From Canna indica (lineage: Eukaryota; Streptophyta; Magnoliopsida; Zingiberales; Cannaceae), in contig CP136890.1 in NCBI GenBank assembly GCA_034359265.1, positions 78,455,501-78,519,500 on the forward strand: DNA of 64,000 nt. Reading direction: 5' to 3'. The notes beneath the pieces were generated by a model. It was not told the origin of the DNA, made no database searches, and saw only the letters and a program-made list of their open reading frames with translations. Below are positions 22,040 to 35,000 of the stretch, in pieces. A program made the translations under genes and the position numbers. Within the stretch, counting starts at the first letter, position 1. The number at the start of each line of letters is the position of its first letter.

Positions 22040-22322
22040 GAGTCGAAGATATATCAGCACTTGAAAGTAATATTGTTGAAATTATATGCAAGCTGGAGCA
22101 GTTTTTCCCTCATGCCTTTTTTGACTCGATGGAGCATCTACTGATACACTTGGCATACGAGGCACGAGTTGGTGGCCCCGTTCAATACCGGTGGATGTAC
22201 TTATTTGAAAGATACATGAATCGTCTAAAGAAAAAAGTAAAGAACACCGCAGCTATTGAAGAATCAATATCTGAAAACGTATATCATCTAAGAAATTTCA
22301 ATATTCTGCTCATTTTACTTTG
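22040..22322 (+). pseudogene. TNP2-like transposase, C-terminal DUF4218-like fragment
   Basis: The frame reads KLEQFFPHAFFDSMEHLLIH, then EARVGGPVQYRWMYLFERYM and KVKNTAAIEESISENVYHL, matching the domain near the C-terminus of TNP2-type transposases. The front two thirds, with the catalytic residues, have been deleted between the leader (about 22010) and this point. The short frame at 22484-22690 may be another degraded part of the same gene. Confidence 0.85.
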
Positions 22323-22669
22323 AATCGACAGTGCACTAATCGAGGAGCGGTAACATATATCATCCAAGGAACAACACCGACTTATTAGCGTGATCGGGGA
22401 GCGGTAATGTATTATGAATTATGAATTATAAATAATTCATTATATCATAATATAATATTGTACTTTATTTTTGTTGTGCATGTTTGAGCAAGAGGATGTC
22501 CCTAGGACTATATCGGGGACAATCCGACGATACATGCATGGGGCATGACCCACTTGGTCTCACGTGCCCCGTGAGCACGTGGACATGCTTTGGCGTGAGT
22601 TTGAGGTACGTATTTAAAATTTTTATATACATTATGATTATTATTGGTACTGATGTTATTGTTTTACAA

Positions 22670-23469
22670 GCTTGCTATACTTGGCCAGAGGAGTAGAGGC
22701 TATTAATTTACAATGCGTGGGAGGTCATTTCTCGGCAGAGGTACAACTGCCAGCTGGGGCAGGGCCGAGCACAGGCGATGGTTCGAGCTGAGGCCACAAA
22801 CATAGCAGAGACTCGGGGATACAACCCCGATTGGATTACTCAGGATATTTGGGACCAGCTCGTGGCGATATGGTCGACCAACCAGTGGCAGGAGATATAT
22901 AGGACTACTGCTAGAAAATGCATGTTCGGGGGAGGAGTGTGTCACACCGACGGCTCTGTTTCATTTATTGTGCACGCGAGACACATGGTAAGTATTATAC
23001 CTTATTTTGAATTATATATTTTATTTATTACTCTGTGTGCTAATTAATATATATGTTTTGTAAATGTAGACGACTGTGATGGATGACGGGACTGTCCAAC
23101 GACCCTCCCCGATGGAGGTATTTGAGCGAACTCACTATCGAGGACATGGGGCGGGGGAGTACATCGACACTCGCGCTACAGTCATCATGGTAAGTATATT
23201 TGTTTCAATTATGCATTATTTATTTATAATTTAAGTTTTAGGAAGAATATGAAACAAAACCCAAACTTGTGTAGGAGACCTACACTCAGATGGTGACACA
23301 ACGCGGGGGCACCCCCGAAGACTTTGACGCGGGAGCGTGGGTGGAGGCTGCAGGTGGTTGGGACCACGGCCGCGTCTATGACTTTGTAGATAGTGGTCAT
23401 GCACGAGCCATGCATGGGCCACTTGGGGCACCGACCCCTCCGGCAGCCGACCTTCCTCTACCGTCGTAG
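22670..23469 (+). pseudogene. Ptta/En/Spm-type transposon protein in CACTA-3
   Basis: Exon parts 22670-22987 (ACYTWPEE, then AETRGYNPDWITQDIWDQLV and CHTDGSVSFIVHARHM before GTAAGT), 23070-23189 (VQRPSPMEVFERTHYRGHGA) and 23275-23469 (after TGTGTAG; GGTPEDFDAGAWVEAAGGW, then a short PPAADLPLPS end). The first acceptor reads AA instead of AG and a stop follows WPEE. The C-terminal coiled-coil part present in CACTA-2 is missing. Otherwise the exon layout is the same as in CACTA-2 and CACTA-6. Confidence 0.85.
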
Positions 23470-24228
23470 TGAGATTTTATTGACTTGATTGACTTGGATA
23501 TTGAGTTGTTACTTGGATACTTGGTGATACTTGTTACTTGTTACTTGATTGACTTATTTGGATATAGATTTGTATCATTCTGATACGATAGTTTTGATTT
23601 TGTATAGTTTTTATACGATTGTGCATAATTATAATTAAAAGTATAATTATTTTGATGTATATCTGGTGTATCTGTGATGTGTATGTGAATGTATATGAGT
23701 ATGTGAATGAATGTGTGTATGGGTGTGTGAGTTATGCATCAGGTTATAAATGTATCAATAGAAATTTTTAATTTTAAAATTTTTCAGTTACTGGTTAACA
23801 TCATCAGCATTTACTGGGTCGCAAAGTCATTGCTGAAGAACTACAACAACGGCTTAGCAACAGCCTTTTAGCAACGGTGTTATCACGGCTCGTCAGCTGT
23901 TGCTGATGTCAATAATTGCAACAGACGAGTGGTCGTTGCGGAACTGTTGCTAATAAAAATATCAGCAACATGAGCGCAGCGTTACTGTGTCGTTGTTGAT
24001 GAGGATATCAACAACGAATGCGTCTCGTTGCGGAACAGTTGTTGACCCTAATGTTATTAGCAACGGCCGCTCCGACCGTTGCTGATTCGTTGCTAAATTA
24101 TCAGTGACACAATCTTCTGCCACAGCCATGTTGCAACGAGCGGGGCCGTTGCAAGCTGTTGCTGATGGTTTTCAGCAACGGCTTAGCAACGAATCTAGTC
24201 GTTGGTGATGCTCACTATTCCAATAGTG

Positions 24229-26881
24229 AAAGTAACCAAAAAGAGGTCCCCCACTTATTAGGATGGGGTCTACCTTTTGTAATGATTTGAAAGGGTATTT
24301 TGATCATTTGTTCAATGGTCTTTTTAGCCTTTTTAGAGAGAAACCATACTCGTATTCGATTGGGCTATCGGTAACTGACTTGGACTAGAAAGTTTGCATG
24401 TATGCTCAGTATGAATTCCCAATTTATGGTGACTCTATCCGATGGTGTAGTCAGGGGCTTGCTCAAGTGTTCTCTTGTCTTCGTCGTCTGGTTTATTTGG
24501 CTTTAGGGGCTCGTGGCTCCTTGGCCCTGAGTTTTTCATTTGGTCGGAGCATTGTCCGCTACCGATTCCTCTAAATTCGAGATTCAGTCAGTGTGCCTAT
24601 CTTGTGCACATGAGTTCCCTTATGGTGTTAGCAATACCCTCCTTCCTTAGCAAGGGGTATCCCTATAATACATATTGTTGGCCATGTTGGGGTGGACGAG
24701 TCCCTCCTCAACTTGTTGGCCGACCAAAGTTTATTAGAAGCATGAGGTCACTCCTCTCACGTTGGTTGACCGAATTGACGTGATCCAGTAGTCATGGGCA
24801 ACTTTTAAGGTGGCATATTGGTTGGGCAGTAGGGGTGTCAACCCGAGTGGTCATCCAACATTAGCTTGCCCAAGGGTGATGTGAGGCTTTTGACATAGCT
24901 TGGGCCGCCTATTTTCGGCTAGCGTCGGTATACCTGCAATAGGTTAGGAAGCTAGAGTTGGGCTCTAGTGCTTGGCCCCCTTTTCCTTTGGAGGAGTTTA
25001 ACATTTGAACTATCCGAAGCATATGAGTGGGCTTTGGCCCCAAAAGTGACATTCGGCCCCAGAAGTGTCCTAACGTATTTGGTATTCAGATTCCAGCCTT
25101 GTGCTTTCTCATTTCAAGCCAGGTTATGTCACCTCTTTGGACGTTTGCTCCGGTTGGCAATTTAGTAATTGGTTGATTGGTCTTGAGCCATGCCCTACTA
25201 TAGAGAGTATGTCCCTCAGGCATCAAATTAGTTGGGTCCCGAGCGTTGGTCGATTTCAGATTGGTTGGTATTTTTTTATTGAGGTTAAATTCCTAGATTC
25301 ATGTCGAATTGTTGGGGGCCGATTTATTCAGTTGATTGATGACTTTTAAGAAGGTGTCCCTCAACTTCGTGGACTCGTGGTTGTCAAGCATCCATCACTT
25401 TTGAGCCAATATATATGTATTTATAAATGAGGTAGTGTTCCTTAGCTTTCTAGAATCTTTGAAGATTGGTTGGTTTTGGTCTAATTGGTATTCTTAATGA
25501 GGCTTTGTTCTTTGATTTTAAGAATCATCGAAAGCCAACCGAAGGGTATTGTTCGTAGATTCATCGAAAGCTTATCGATTTGAGGCCGACGGGTATTGTT
25601 TTAATGAGGTTGGGTTCCTTGATTTGTAAAATCATAGAAGGGTGGTAGGTTTTGGGACGACTGCTATTTTGTAACGAGATTTTATTTCTTGGTTTGTAGA
25701 ACCGAATCAACAAAAGGCAGTTGATTTTGGACCAATCGATATTTTTTACTGAGGTTTTGTTTCCCGATTGGACTCGGTTGGAAAATCAATTTAGATATTT
25801 AATTTAAATAACAAAATTACGTGAAAAATTACATTGGCCCATAGCTGAAGTTCTTGAGCGCGAGACTCCTTCGCTCGTGTGCAATCAATTATCATTATCA
25901 AGTTGGTCATTGGGGTCTTCCTAGCGCTTCTTTTATTGTTGTCGTCGCTTCCTCATCGAGTTGTCATGGGTATCGGTCATGTTTGGCATCTTGGTTGATA
26001 GCAAGGGGCCCGACCCATCCCATTAGTGCCACCTCTATTTCTCCATGTGCTCTTTATATAACGGAGCTTCGGAGGCCAGCAACAAGGTCTTCTCTTGAAG
26101 AGCGTCTGACTTGGGCTTTTGATGCGCTCGAATACAATTTGTCTCTTTATATGTCTTAAAGCACTTTAGTTTGTGAGGATGGGTCATACTAAAAAGGCTT
26201 GATCAAGACATAAACATTGTTTGATTTCTGTCGCAACTACCCGAGGAGCTTACGATGCCATTTGGAGGGGTTGTCAGCCTTACCTACAGGTCAATTATTG
26301 CATATTCGACCAAAGCTGATTCTCAATGTAGGGTTGTCTTCGATCGGCACATTGACTGGTCGGTTTGCAATGTGGTTGCAAGTCGAGAGGGTTTTCTTGA
26401 GAGTTCTACATTAGCTCCCGTCGGATGGTCAAATCAAATGTTAGTGTTTATCCAATCAAGCGTGCCATCTTTGACTAGCTTGCTACCCTTGTTCGTTGGC
26501 AGTTGAAATCCAAGGGGAGAGTTACATCACAAGACCGAAAGGCCCTCGCCTTTGGGGTTGGTGGCATCGCATTGCGTTTTTCCATCATAGGACAAGTAGA
26601 TGTGAGTGGCGATGACTGCCTCTCGACGAGTGCTTGGGCTAGGCAGCCAAAGTCATCTTGGAGCACCACCACCCAAGGACTGGTGATTTCGGCCCTAGAC
26701 TTCCCCCATGTAACCAAAAGGCTTAGTCGATTCATATGAGTCGACTAGGCTAGTGGAGCACAACATAGTGGTTTTGACGATCAATTTTTCTGACAAAAGT
26801 ACTAAAATTCTTAAAATTTTCTCACGAGCGAGGTGATGCTTACGAGGGATTGAAGCCCCATGTCCATGTAATGGTAGTGGT
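24229..26881. other. Degenerate repeat-derived sequence
   Basis: No convincing gene. 24240-24400 resembles 27765-27930 (shared AAGTNACCNAAAAA start, GGTCTTTTTAGCCTTTTT-like and CATACTCGT segments), suggesting two copies of an unidentified repeat, perhaps LTRs. From about 25240 to 25790 there are imperfect tandem units around TTTGGACCAATCGATATTTT and GAGGTTTTGTTTC. Open frames (24475-24783, 25854-26159, 26503-26739) carry no motif I recognise. Confidence 0.4.
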
Positions 26882-27414
26882 TAGGGGTGTAAGTGAGCCA
26901 AGCCACTCGCGAACTACTCGAGATCGATTCGATAAAAACTAGAACTCGACTCGAACTTATCGAGCTCGAGCCGAGCCAGACATGCGAGCGAGCCGATCGA
27001 GTTCGAGCTAACCTATACTCAGCTCGCGAGCCTAATCAAGCCTAATCGAGTCTTCTATATATATTATATAATATATGTATTATATATTATATATCAGGTT
27101 TGATTTTTAAATTTTATGAACCCGTTACCCTCTAAAAAGAACCCGAGCTACTTAATCGAGCTTAGTCGAGCTCGATCGAGCTCATTCACGAGTTTAGTCG
27201 AGCTCGAGCTCGGCTCGTGAGGCTCGATTTTTTTCCCGAGTCGAGCCGAGCCAAGCCGAGCCAAGCCGAGCTCAAGTGGCTTGAATGTAGCTCGAGCCAA
27301 GCTTGAGCCGATAGACCAAAGCTCGATCGAGCTCGAGATCGTTATTTTCCAAACGAGCCGAGCTCGAGCAATGACAAGCTCGGCTCGGCTCGGCTCGGCT
27401 CGATTACACCCCTA
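26882..27414. mobile_element. hAT-like MITE rich in GAGCTCGA motifs
   Basis: The 533-bp unit begins TAGGGGTGTAAGTGAGCC and ends GGCTCGATTACACCCCTA, imperfect terminal inverted repeats whose outer 11 bp match exactly. The flanks are GTAGTGGT (26874-26881) and GTGGTGGT (27415-27422), an 8-bp near-duplication with one mismatch, as for hAT elements. The interior is dominated by GAGCTCGAGC/GCTCGAGCTC and GAGCCGAGCC permutations, so nearly every segment is self-complementary. No coding capacity. Confidence 0.78.
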
Positions 27415-28880
27415 GTGGTGGTGGTGATAGGGGGGTGCTCAGTTCGAGGTCAGTCGATCGAGCACCTTGTCTGTTCAAAGTTAAGTGGCATCAAAGCCTT
27501 CGTGTAAGCTTGGGTGTTGTAGTGAGTCCCCCAAGTAAAACCTCGATCGACTCAAGATCTTAATAGATGTACCAAATGATTAGATCCTTTCCTCGTAACT
27601 GGATTGGGCCAAACTCAATAGAATCAATCGAGCATGATTGAGTTAAAATCATATCCAATCAATACCTAGAGAAGTGTCCCCTCAAGGTTAAGCCCTTGAA
27701 ACACCCTATGATGGCTAAGTCATTAAGAGGTAGGCCCATCTAGTCTAAATAAGCATGCAAAGAAAAAAAAAAGTGACCGAAAAAAGTCACCACCACCGAG
27801 ATGGGAATCTATCTTTCATAAGAATTTGGAGGAGCATTGTGGTCATTCCTCGAGGAGCTTTTTAGTCTTTTTGAACGTTGTCATACTCGTGTCCAATGGG
27901 CCGTTGATAGATAAGTGGAACTAGGTCCAAGCCCATAATGTTGGGCATTTCTAGCTTTGTCGAGCATAAAAGTGGCTAAAAGCCACTTGTGGTGGTGTTT
28001 AGGTAGGTTCTCTAGACTCAGTCTGGCAATGAGGGCTAGATCTAGTAGGGTAGGCCTAATTTATAAATCAAGTGGGCCCTTGGGGTTGTTAGATGCCCTG
28101 GGCACATGCGGACCAAACTTCCCCCTTAGGTAGCAAGAGTTTGCAAAGATTTCAAGATTGCACCAAATCTATATCAAGCATATATGTTTGATTGACACAT
28201 CTTCTTCCTAAAAATATACATCAATATCTAATATATTTTTCTTTTTATAAATTAATATTTTAATTTATATATATTAAAATATATAAAAAATTAAATTTTA
28301 TTTGTAAATTATTATTTTAACACATATATGTAAAATATAATATATTTTTCATATATAATTAATATAATATATAATTTATTATATATAAAAATTAATTTTT
28401 ATTTAGAGTTAATATAAAAATTATATATTTTGTTCAAAAATAAATTAAAATAAAATAAATAAATTAAAAAATTATAAATTATATAATGTTGAAAACATAA
28501 ATTAAATCTAGCATTAAATACAAATGTGAGGATACAATTGTTTTTATCTATTTAAATACAACACATTTTGCATTTTATAAAAAATTATACTTCTTGCAAA
28601 ATGCAGAAGTGTCACTCAAATAAGATTAAAAAATACAACTTCCTAAAAAGTAACTTTACGCGGAAAAGTTATATCACACAAAACTGCAGAAAAGTTATAT
28701 CACACAAACGAACACCCATGTTTTGAGACAAACTGTACCTTAATTGAAGTAAAGGTTCGTCTGACGAACTCCGAAAGTTCTGGTGCATTTATTATCAATA
28801 AATAAATGTAAGGAACTTGATTTTTCCAACAAAAAAGTAAATGTAAAGAACTAACTACTGAAAGGTTCTCTTTCTCTCTC
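27415..28880. other. Non-coding, partly AT-rich intergenic sequence
   Basis: 27415-28150 is repeat-derived (see 24229-26881) with no recognisable gene. 28190-28560 is extremely AT-rich. 28560-28880 leads into the 3' end of the sugar transporter gene; nothing specific is seen. Confidence 0.4.
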
Positions 28881-28907
28881 CATAGTTTGAGGCCCATCAT
28901 GTTCAAC

Positions 28908-28913
28908 TTTATT
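28908..28913 (-). terminator. Poly(A) signal of the glucose transporter gene
   Basis: AATAAA on the minus strand, about 145 bases after the stop codon at 29057-29059. It fits a 3' untranslated region of roughly 150-180 bases. The exact cleavage site cannot be read from sequence. Confidence 0.6.
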
Positions 28914-29056
28914 GGACTCAGTACTGCATCATATCCTCATTGAATCAGAGTTTTTGAGAAACCAAAAGTCCAAGCACATTTTCCTCATCAGCTTCTTTGC
29001 AATTAAAATTGTGGCCGATTTGTCCTGGGAGAATGATTCTTGGAGTGCTCTTGGTA

Positions 29057-32000
29057 TCAAACTGTGGCGCTAAGGGCACGTTCAATCTCTTCTAGCGACC
29101 GGCCCTTAGTCTCAACTACATTTCTGGCTATGTAAAGAACTGCAAGAATGCAAACTGTTGCAAATCCCAAATACACCCTGCTGATTCCAAACTTGTTCAC
29201 TACGCTCAGAAAGTAGAGACCAATGATAAAATTGGAGACCTGTTAAAAAATGATAGAAGTTTATCAACAAGTTCATACATTCAAATGAAAGAAATAGAAC
29301 TTTAAAGAAGAACGACAGGATAGTAAGAAGTTATCCGTTTAAAAGACTAGGTTAAGTAAAAGAACTAATAATCCTCGTGAGAATCTTTGCAGCAAGTCTT
29401 GTGATTCCTCAAATTCAAAAGAAGCTTAAGAGTGCATAACTAGCAGCAATAAGTTACCCATTCTTTAGTAGGAAGAGGGATTAATGGTGTTGAAAATAAC
29501 ATGCAAACATTTAAGAAATATAAAAGAAGAAACTAACGTCAGCAATGAATTGAGAGATGCCTATTGTCCTAAGACAGAATCTGAACGCAAGTTTTGTGAT
29601 TCCTCAAATTCGAAAGAAGCTTAAGAGTGCATAACTAGCAGCAATAAGTCACCCATTCTTTAGTAGGAAGAGGGATTAATGGTGTTGAAAATAACATGCA
29701 AACATTTAAGAAATATAAAAGAAGAAACTAACGTCAGCAATAACAAGACAGAATCTGAACGCAAGTCTTGTGATTCCTCAAATTCAAAAGAAACTTAAGA
29801 GTGCATAACTAGCAGCAATAAGTCACCCATTCTTTAGTAGGAAGAGGGATTAATGGTGTTGAAAATAACATGCAAACATTTAAGAAATATAAAAGAAGAA
29901 ACTAACGTCAGCAACGAATTGAGAGATGCCTATTGTCCTACAAGAGTGTGCTACAAAAGACAAGCTATAGAACGTATACATGCCACATTGCCAGGCACAG
30001 AGTACTGCCTGTCACCTTACCAAAAATGACTTTTGCACATCAATATCTACTATAACATCACATTTTTACCACTTGGCTGTATCGCAAAATATAATGTGTT
30101 ATGGAAAAAAAAGAACACCAGCAGTTCTAAAAGCCATAAATTGCTTTCCCTGTTCATATACAGTTTAATTTCCTTCGCCGACTTATCATGATAGTAGGAC
30201 CAAATTAGTTGCCATGATGCAGTCAGGAAATCTCAAATATCTCCAAAGCTCTTTTTTCAATTACTTCTAATAAGCAAATATGAAAAAGCCAAGCAAAATC
30301 TTCCTATCTTGTAAAATTTGTTGGTCCCCATTAGCAGAAAGTTGTCATTTTGTATACAAACATATGATAGGCATAAAAGTCCATTACAGAAGATGATTCT
30401 TTTTGCTGAATTTCTTCTCATGTTAGTAATTGGTGGAATAGATAGTGAGAACCCAAAATTACCCATGTGTCTGTTTTGGTGCTTTATTATCGATTACAAT
30501 CATCTATAGAACCCCTTGCACTTTTAGAACATGAAAATCTCTAGTTGAACACATTTTGGTTACACATGGATTCTCTAGCAATTATAATAATGACTAATGC
30601 ACACAATACACTGTAAAATGACTCAATGGCAATCACATCCTTGGCCAATGTTTCTGGCGAAGCCTTCGGTCTGGTTTTCTGGGTACCTCTAGTTTAAGCT
30701 ACCCTTTCGAAATATAGAGTAGTGTACAACTAAAGAGCTTTAGGTGACATATCTGAACACTGTGGATTACATTTTAGTCCATATTTTCAATTGCCACAAA
30801 TCCCCAGACTAGTATAGACACTGTAATTTGGTGTTAGTTATAAAGCCAATGTCGTGTGCAGAAATGAATCTTCCATGACTTCCATGGCCATCAACCGCAA
30901 ACTAGTCTATAGACACTGTTATTCATTGGTTGTTAGTTATAGTAGACATGCAAAAATGAGATTGTCTCTACTTGCCTTTAAATAAGAGTATTCATTTCAT
31001 AGGACTATCCAATCATTTCAATTTTCTATGCGAAAGACTTAAATGCATATATGATTATGAATAAAAGAGTATGCTGCCTGTCTTACCCAATGCATTCCTA
31101 GAGACAATGCAACTGCCTTGGCTCTGATCCTAGAGGCAAATATCTCAGGGAGGAGAAGAGCTGGAACAGGGCCAGCACCCAGTGAAAAAGACAGCACATA
31201 TCTGTCACAATGCAATTTTACCAAGTTAGTGAAACCACAAAAAAATTGCACAAGGTACAAAAAGGAGGAGACGACAATTGTGCCAGAGTTCATTCACTTA
31301 CAGAACTGTGCCAAGAACTGCAAGAGTGCCAGAATAAGGTGCAAGCACATTCCAAGTGAAAGACAAGGAAAGCAACAACATGGAAGCGGCCTTCAGAAAT
31401 AGCAACCACAGTGAAAATGTTGAAGGATTAAATAGATAATCAACTTCTTCTAAGTAAAGATAAAAGGAAGCGGCCAATTCCAAGGAAGTAATTGTGTACA
31501 CTCCTGATGTTTTAATTAGTTAAATGGTCTAAAGCTAGGGAAAAATGGAATACCATTCCCATAAAACTTGTGATTAGGAGGCTTTTCCTCCCTTTCTTGT
31601 CCATCAGAGAAGAAGCAATTGTAGTGCCTGAAACGTTAGCATAAAATCAGTGCTGTAGATCGCAGGTAAATGATATGTGAAATTACTTAGACAAGGAGAA
31701 CTTAACTTCATGTTTGACATAGTAATAAACAGGAAAATATACCAAAAACATTTGATGCCCCAACAAGAGCACTAGCAGCAACATCAGAAGCAATTCCTGC
31801 ACTGCGGAATACAGATGTAGAATAATATACCACAGCATTTATTCCAGCCAATTGTTGAAAGAGAAACAATGCTGCTCCCACACTCACAACTGCAGTTGAA
31901 AATGTGTTCAGAAAACTTATCTTAAATAAGTGGTGCATTCTAAATACAGTCACTGTGCTTAAGAGAAATGTAGCTATGACACAAAAAATGAACACCATGG

Positions 32001-35000
32001 AAAAGTAGCTTCTTTCAAGATGCGTCAGCACATCATCCAAAGATTTCACAAATATTTGACATTTAAGAAAAGTTTAGGTGATTTGGTGCCTACGGGTTCA
32101 AGGATTGATCCATCATGATATCATGCAATAAGCGTATGCTCACATGACAACCAAGTAACTGTACAAGATGCTACTTAATGACCATGAATATGAGAATGTG
32201 TTTCATAAAGAAAATCAGTTATAGAAATTTGAGTCTGTCAAGATATACCATTTCTCGATTAAAAACACTAAGTATACTACTTTATGGATAAAATACAATA
32301 ACCCAGTTCTTGAATGTTACAACTACTTTTCTAATTTACCTTTCCGATAGCGTGCATTGAAAAGATCCAACCAGCCAGCATCGGGTTCAGTTGAACCTTC
32401 ACCACCTGCTCTTAAGTCATGCATTACATCAGTAACCTTTTCTTTTCCGTAGAGTTTCTTTATAGCTGTTTCAGCCTGAGAAATTTTCCCTTGCTGCAGT
32501 AAAGAAGATAACATCAAGGTTGAACACGCAGCAAAGGTTAACATGAAGATCCACACAAAGTAGTAAGTCAAACAAGAACCTGAAACAACCATCGGGGGCT
32601 TTCTGGACAGAAGACCATCCCAAGTGCCATGAGAACAGAAGGAACAACTGCAACAGTGAACATTGTCCTCCACCTAATAAAAGGCCAAAAATCATATAAG
32701 AACACTGAATGTATAACAAATGAGAATCAGCAAGAAAAAGGGTATAAAGCCTTTTTTTAATAATATTAAAATAAAAGCATAACAACACTATGAAAAATAG
32801 AGAAAAAATTAGTTTATGTTGAAAAACATCAACAAAAAGTTGGCAGGGAAGTTTCCAGTGACTGTCAAGACTATGAATTTACAAATACAATACTATAGCA
32901 AATAAAAGATACAGTATTCAGCTACCATGTAAAGAGATTGCAACAAATTGTTTGGCATATTTTTAGTAGCATGGAAAGACATTAGAATTTGTAGGAGTGA
33001 TAAATGAATCTTATGAAAAAATCAGTTGAAGTCAAAACAAATATTTAGAACATATTCCTTCAGTTTTAACTGCTAAGTTGATAGTTCTCAAATGTCTGAA
33101 CAGCATGGAATATCTACAAGGTCTACAAATGAATCACAACACAGATTTTATTTTTGATCTGTTACAAATCAAGAATACAACTGGGAACTACTAAGACAGC
33201 ATAAGAATGATTTCATGACCACTATTCAATAGGAAATGAGGTTTAGAACATGTTAAATTTGGTTGCACTATATTATAGAGAGCATACATTCAGGTCATGT
33301 ATCCATGATTCCTCTTTTTTAGGGAGCACGCATGTATGCATGATTAATCTTATTTTATTCAGCTTTTTTTTCTTTAAATTATCAGAAGGTACAGAAAGAA
33401 GCATAAACTTGCAATTCTTCATTACATGTAGAACTTCATTGCAATACCAAATAGATAAAACAAAGTTCAAGACATGATAATTCTCCTCTATGTTCAGTCT
33501 CTGAGCTTGCCAATGAATACATGTTAATTGCCTTCTATATAAAATTTGTTTTTTTGTCTATATAACAAACATTTCACAATTAATTGTTTCACCAAAAAAT
33601 TGACGAGAAATCTGCGCTATACAATATGTTGAACTTGCATTCAGGTATTGAATTCAAGATGCTATATGTAGCAAGAGATAAACTGAGAAAATGTACCATA
33701 AAGGATTTCCTGCTAAAGGCAAACCAGCCACCAAAGCAACAAGAATACCAACGCAAATGAAAAGTTGGTTGACAGATCCAAGTGCTCCGCGAATTTCAGT
33801 TGGAGCAATCTGAAAGTGACAGATGCTTATTAGCTACATAAGCATGACAAGTGGATCTTGTGCTATGGTCATTGCAGCAAATACAAAAATAAAGAACCTC
33901 TGATATGTATAGTGGCACAACAGCAGAAGAGATCCCAATTCCAATTCCAGCAAGTAATCGACCTATTATCATTGTTCGTACATCTTGGGCTGTTGCACTG
34001 CGACCAGATTCCACACAAGGTTAGATTCCATAATTTGTCAGCTTATTCGTGATTGGCTGCATAACTAAACCAGACAGTCATGAAACCTGAGAAATGCACC
34101 AATTGCAAGTGGAATCGCATCAAGCTGGAAAGTCCGAGTCCGACCAAACTTGTCAGCCAATGATCCTCCAGTAAAAGAACCTACTGTTGCACCTGCAAGT
34201 GTTGTGCTAACAACCCATCCTGCAAATAAATAAAGAAAAAATGATAATAACTTTTGGGAAATGCTAATTATAACCATAGCAAAAGTGCAAGAACCCTGTA
34301 GTCCAAACTTTCAGATACATTAAGTGGTATTCACAAGAAGTTTATGTGCAGATGAATTAGCTTTAAGCTGAACAAGAAGATGAAGTAATAACAGGAAATG
34401 AATATACCTTGTAACACAGTATTTTCAGCAATTCCTAGATCCTTTGCAAGATACTCAAGTGATCCATTCACTACACTGAACATATATGCAACAACAAATA
34501 TGTCAAAACCGGAAATAAAATTCTAACTTAGAAATAGGGCCCTAAAATGAACATAGCTCTGATTCTTTTGAAGACAAAGCACAAACGGCATTTGCTATTG
34601 TAGTCAATTTTCATGCAGATTTTCCTGGATAAGAAAGAACCATTTATATCTATTTGAATTATTTTTATCAAAAGATGTAGGTTACACACGCGAGATGATA
34701 TCCAAATAAAATGGCTCCCAAGCAGGCTACAGCAACATATGGCAGAACATTTCCAGATGATTTTGTCGTAAGTTTTTCGGATGGAAAATCCTCCATGTCA
34801 CCTGAAATAGAGCCAAGGCATAAGTTTTTTCTATTGACATTTTGAGAAGTGCGTGAATGAAAGTTCATGTATAGTGGATAGCTTTGATTAACCATTTTGC
34901 AGTTCATAGTAAAACTCGATGATTACAAGCAGAGTTTTCTACCTAATAAGTCTTGTATATATAAAGATTGCATTTAGTATCACCTAATTACAGAAATCAT

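Larger units (their letters stand above)
19060..24228 (+). mobile_element. CACTA-3: CACTA element with captured BAHD gene fragment; left end lost
   Basis: The right end at 24228 reads CACTATTGGAATAGTGAGC on the minus strand, a CACTA-type terminus, preceded by subterminal AGCAACGGCT/AGCCGTTGC repeats (23810-24200). On the left, similar repeats (CAACGGCTTACTGAAGG, GGCCGTTGCTAAT) fill about 19080-19430, but no CACTA terminus is visible, so the left boundary is approximate. Inside are a BAHD acyltransferase fragment, the degraded tandem array (21686-21775), the C-terminal DUF4218-like part of TNP2 and a Ptta gene. Most of TNP2 is missing. Confidence 0.85.

Noticed and set aside
31708..32049. Frame of 113 codons as a separate gene
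   Set aside because: It is exon 9 of the sugar transporter read through into both neighbouring introns.
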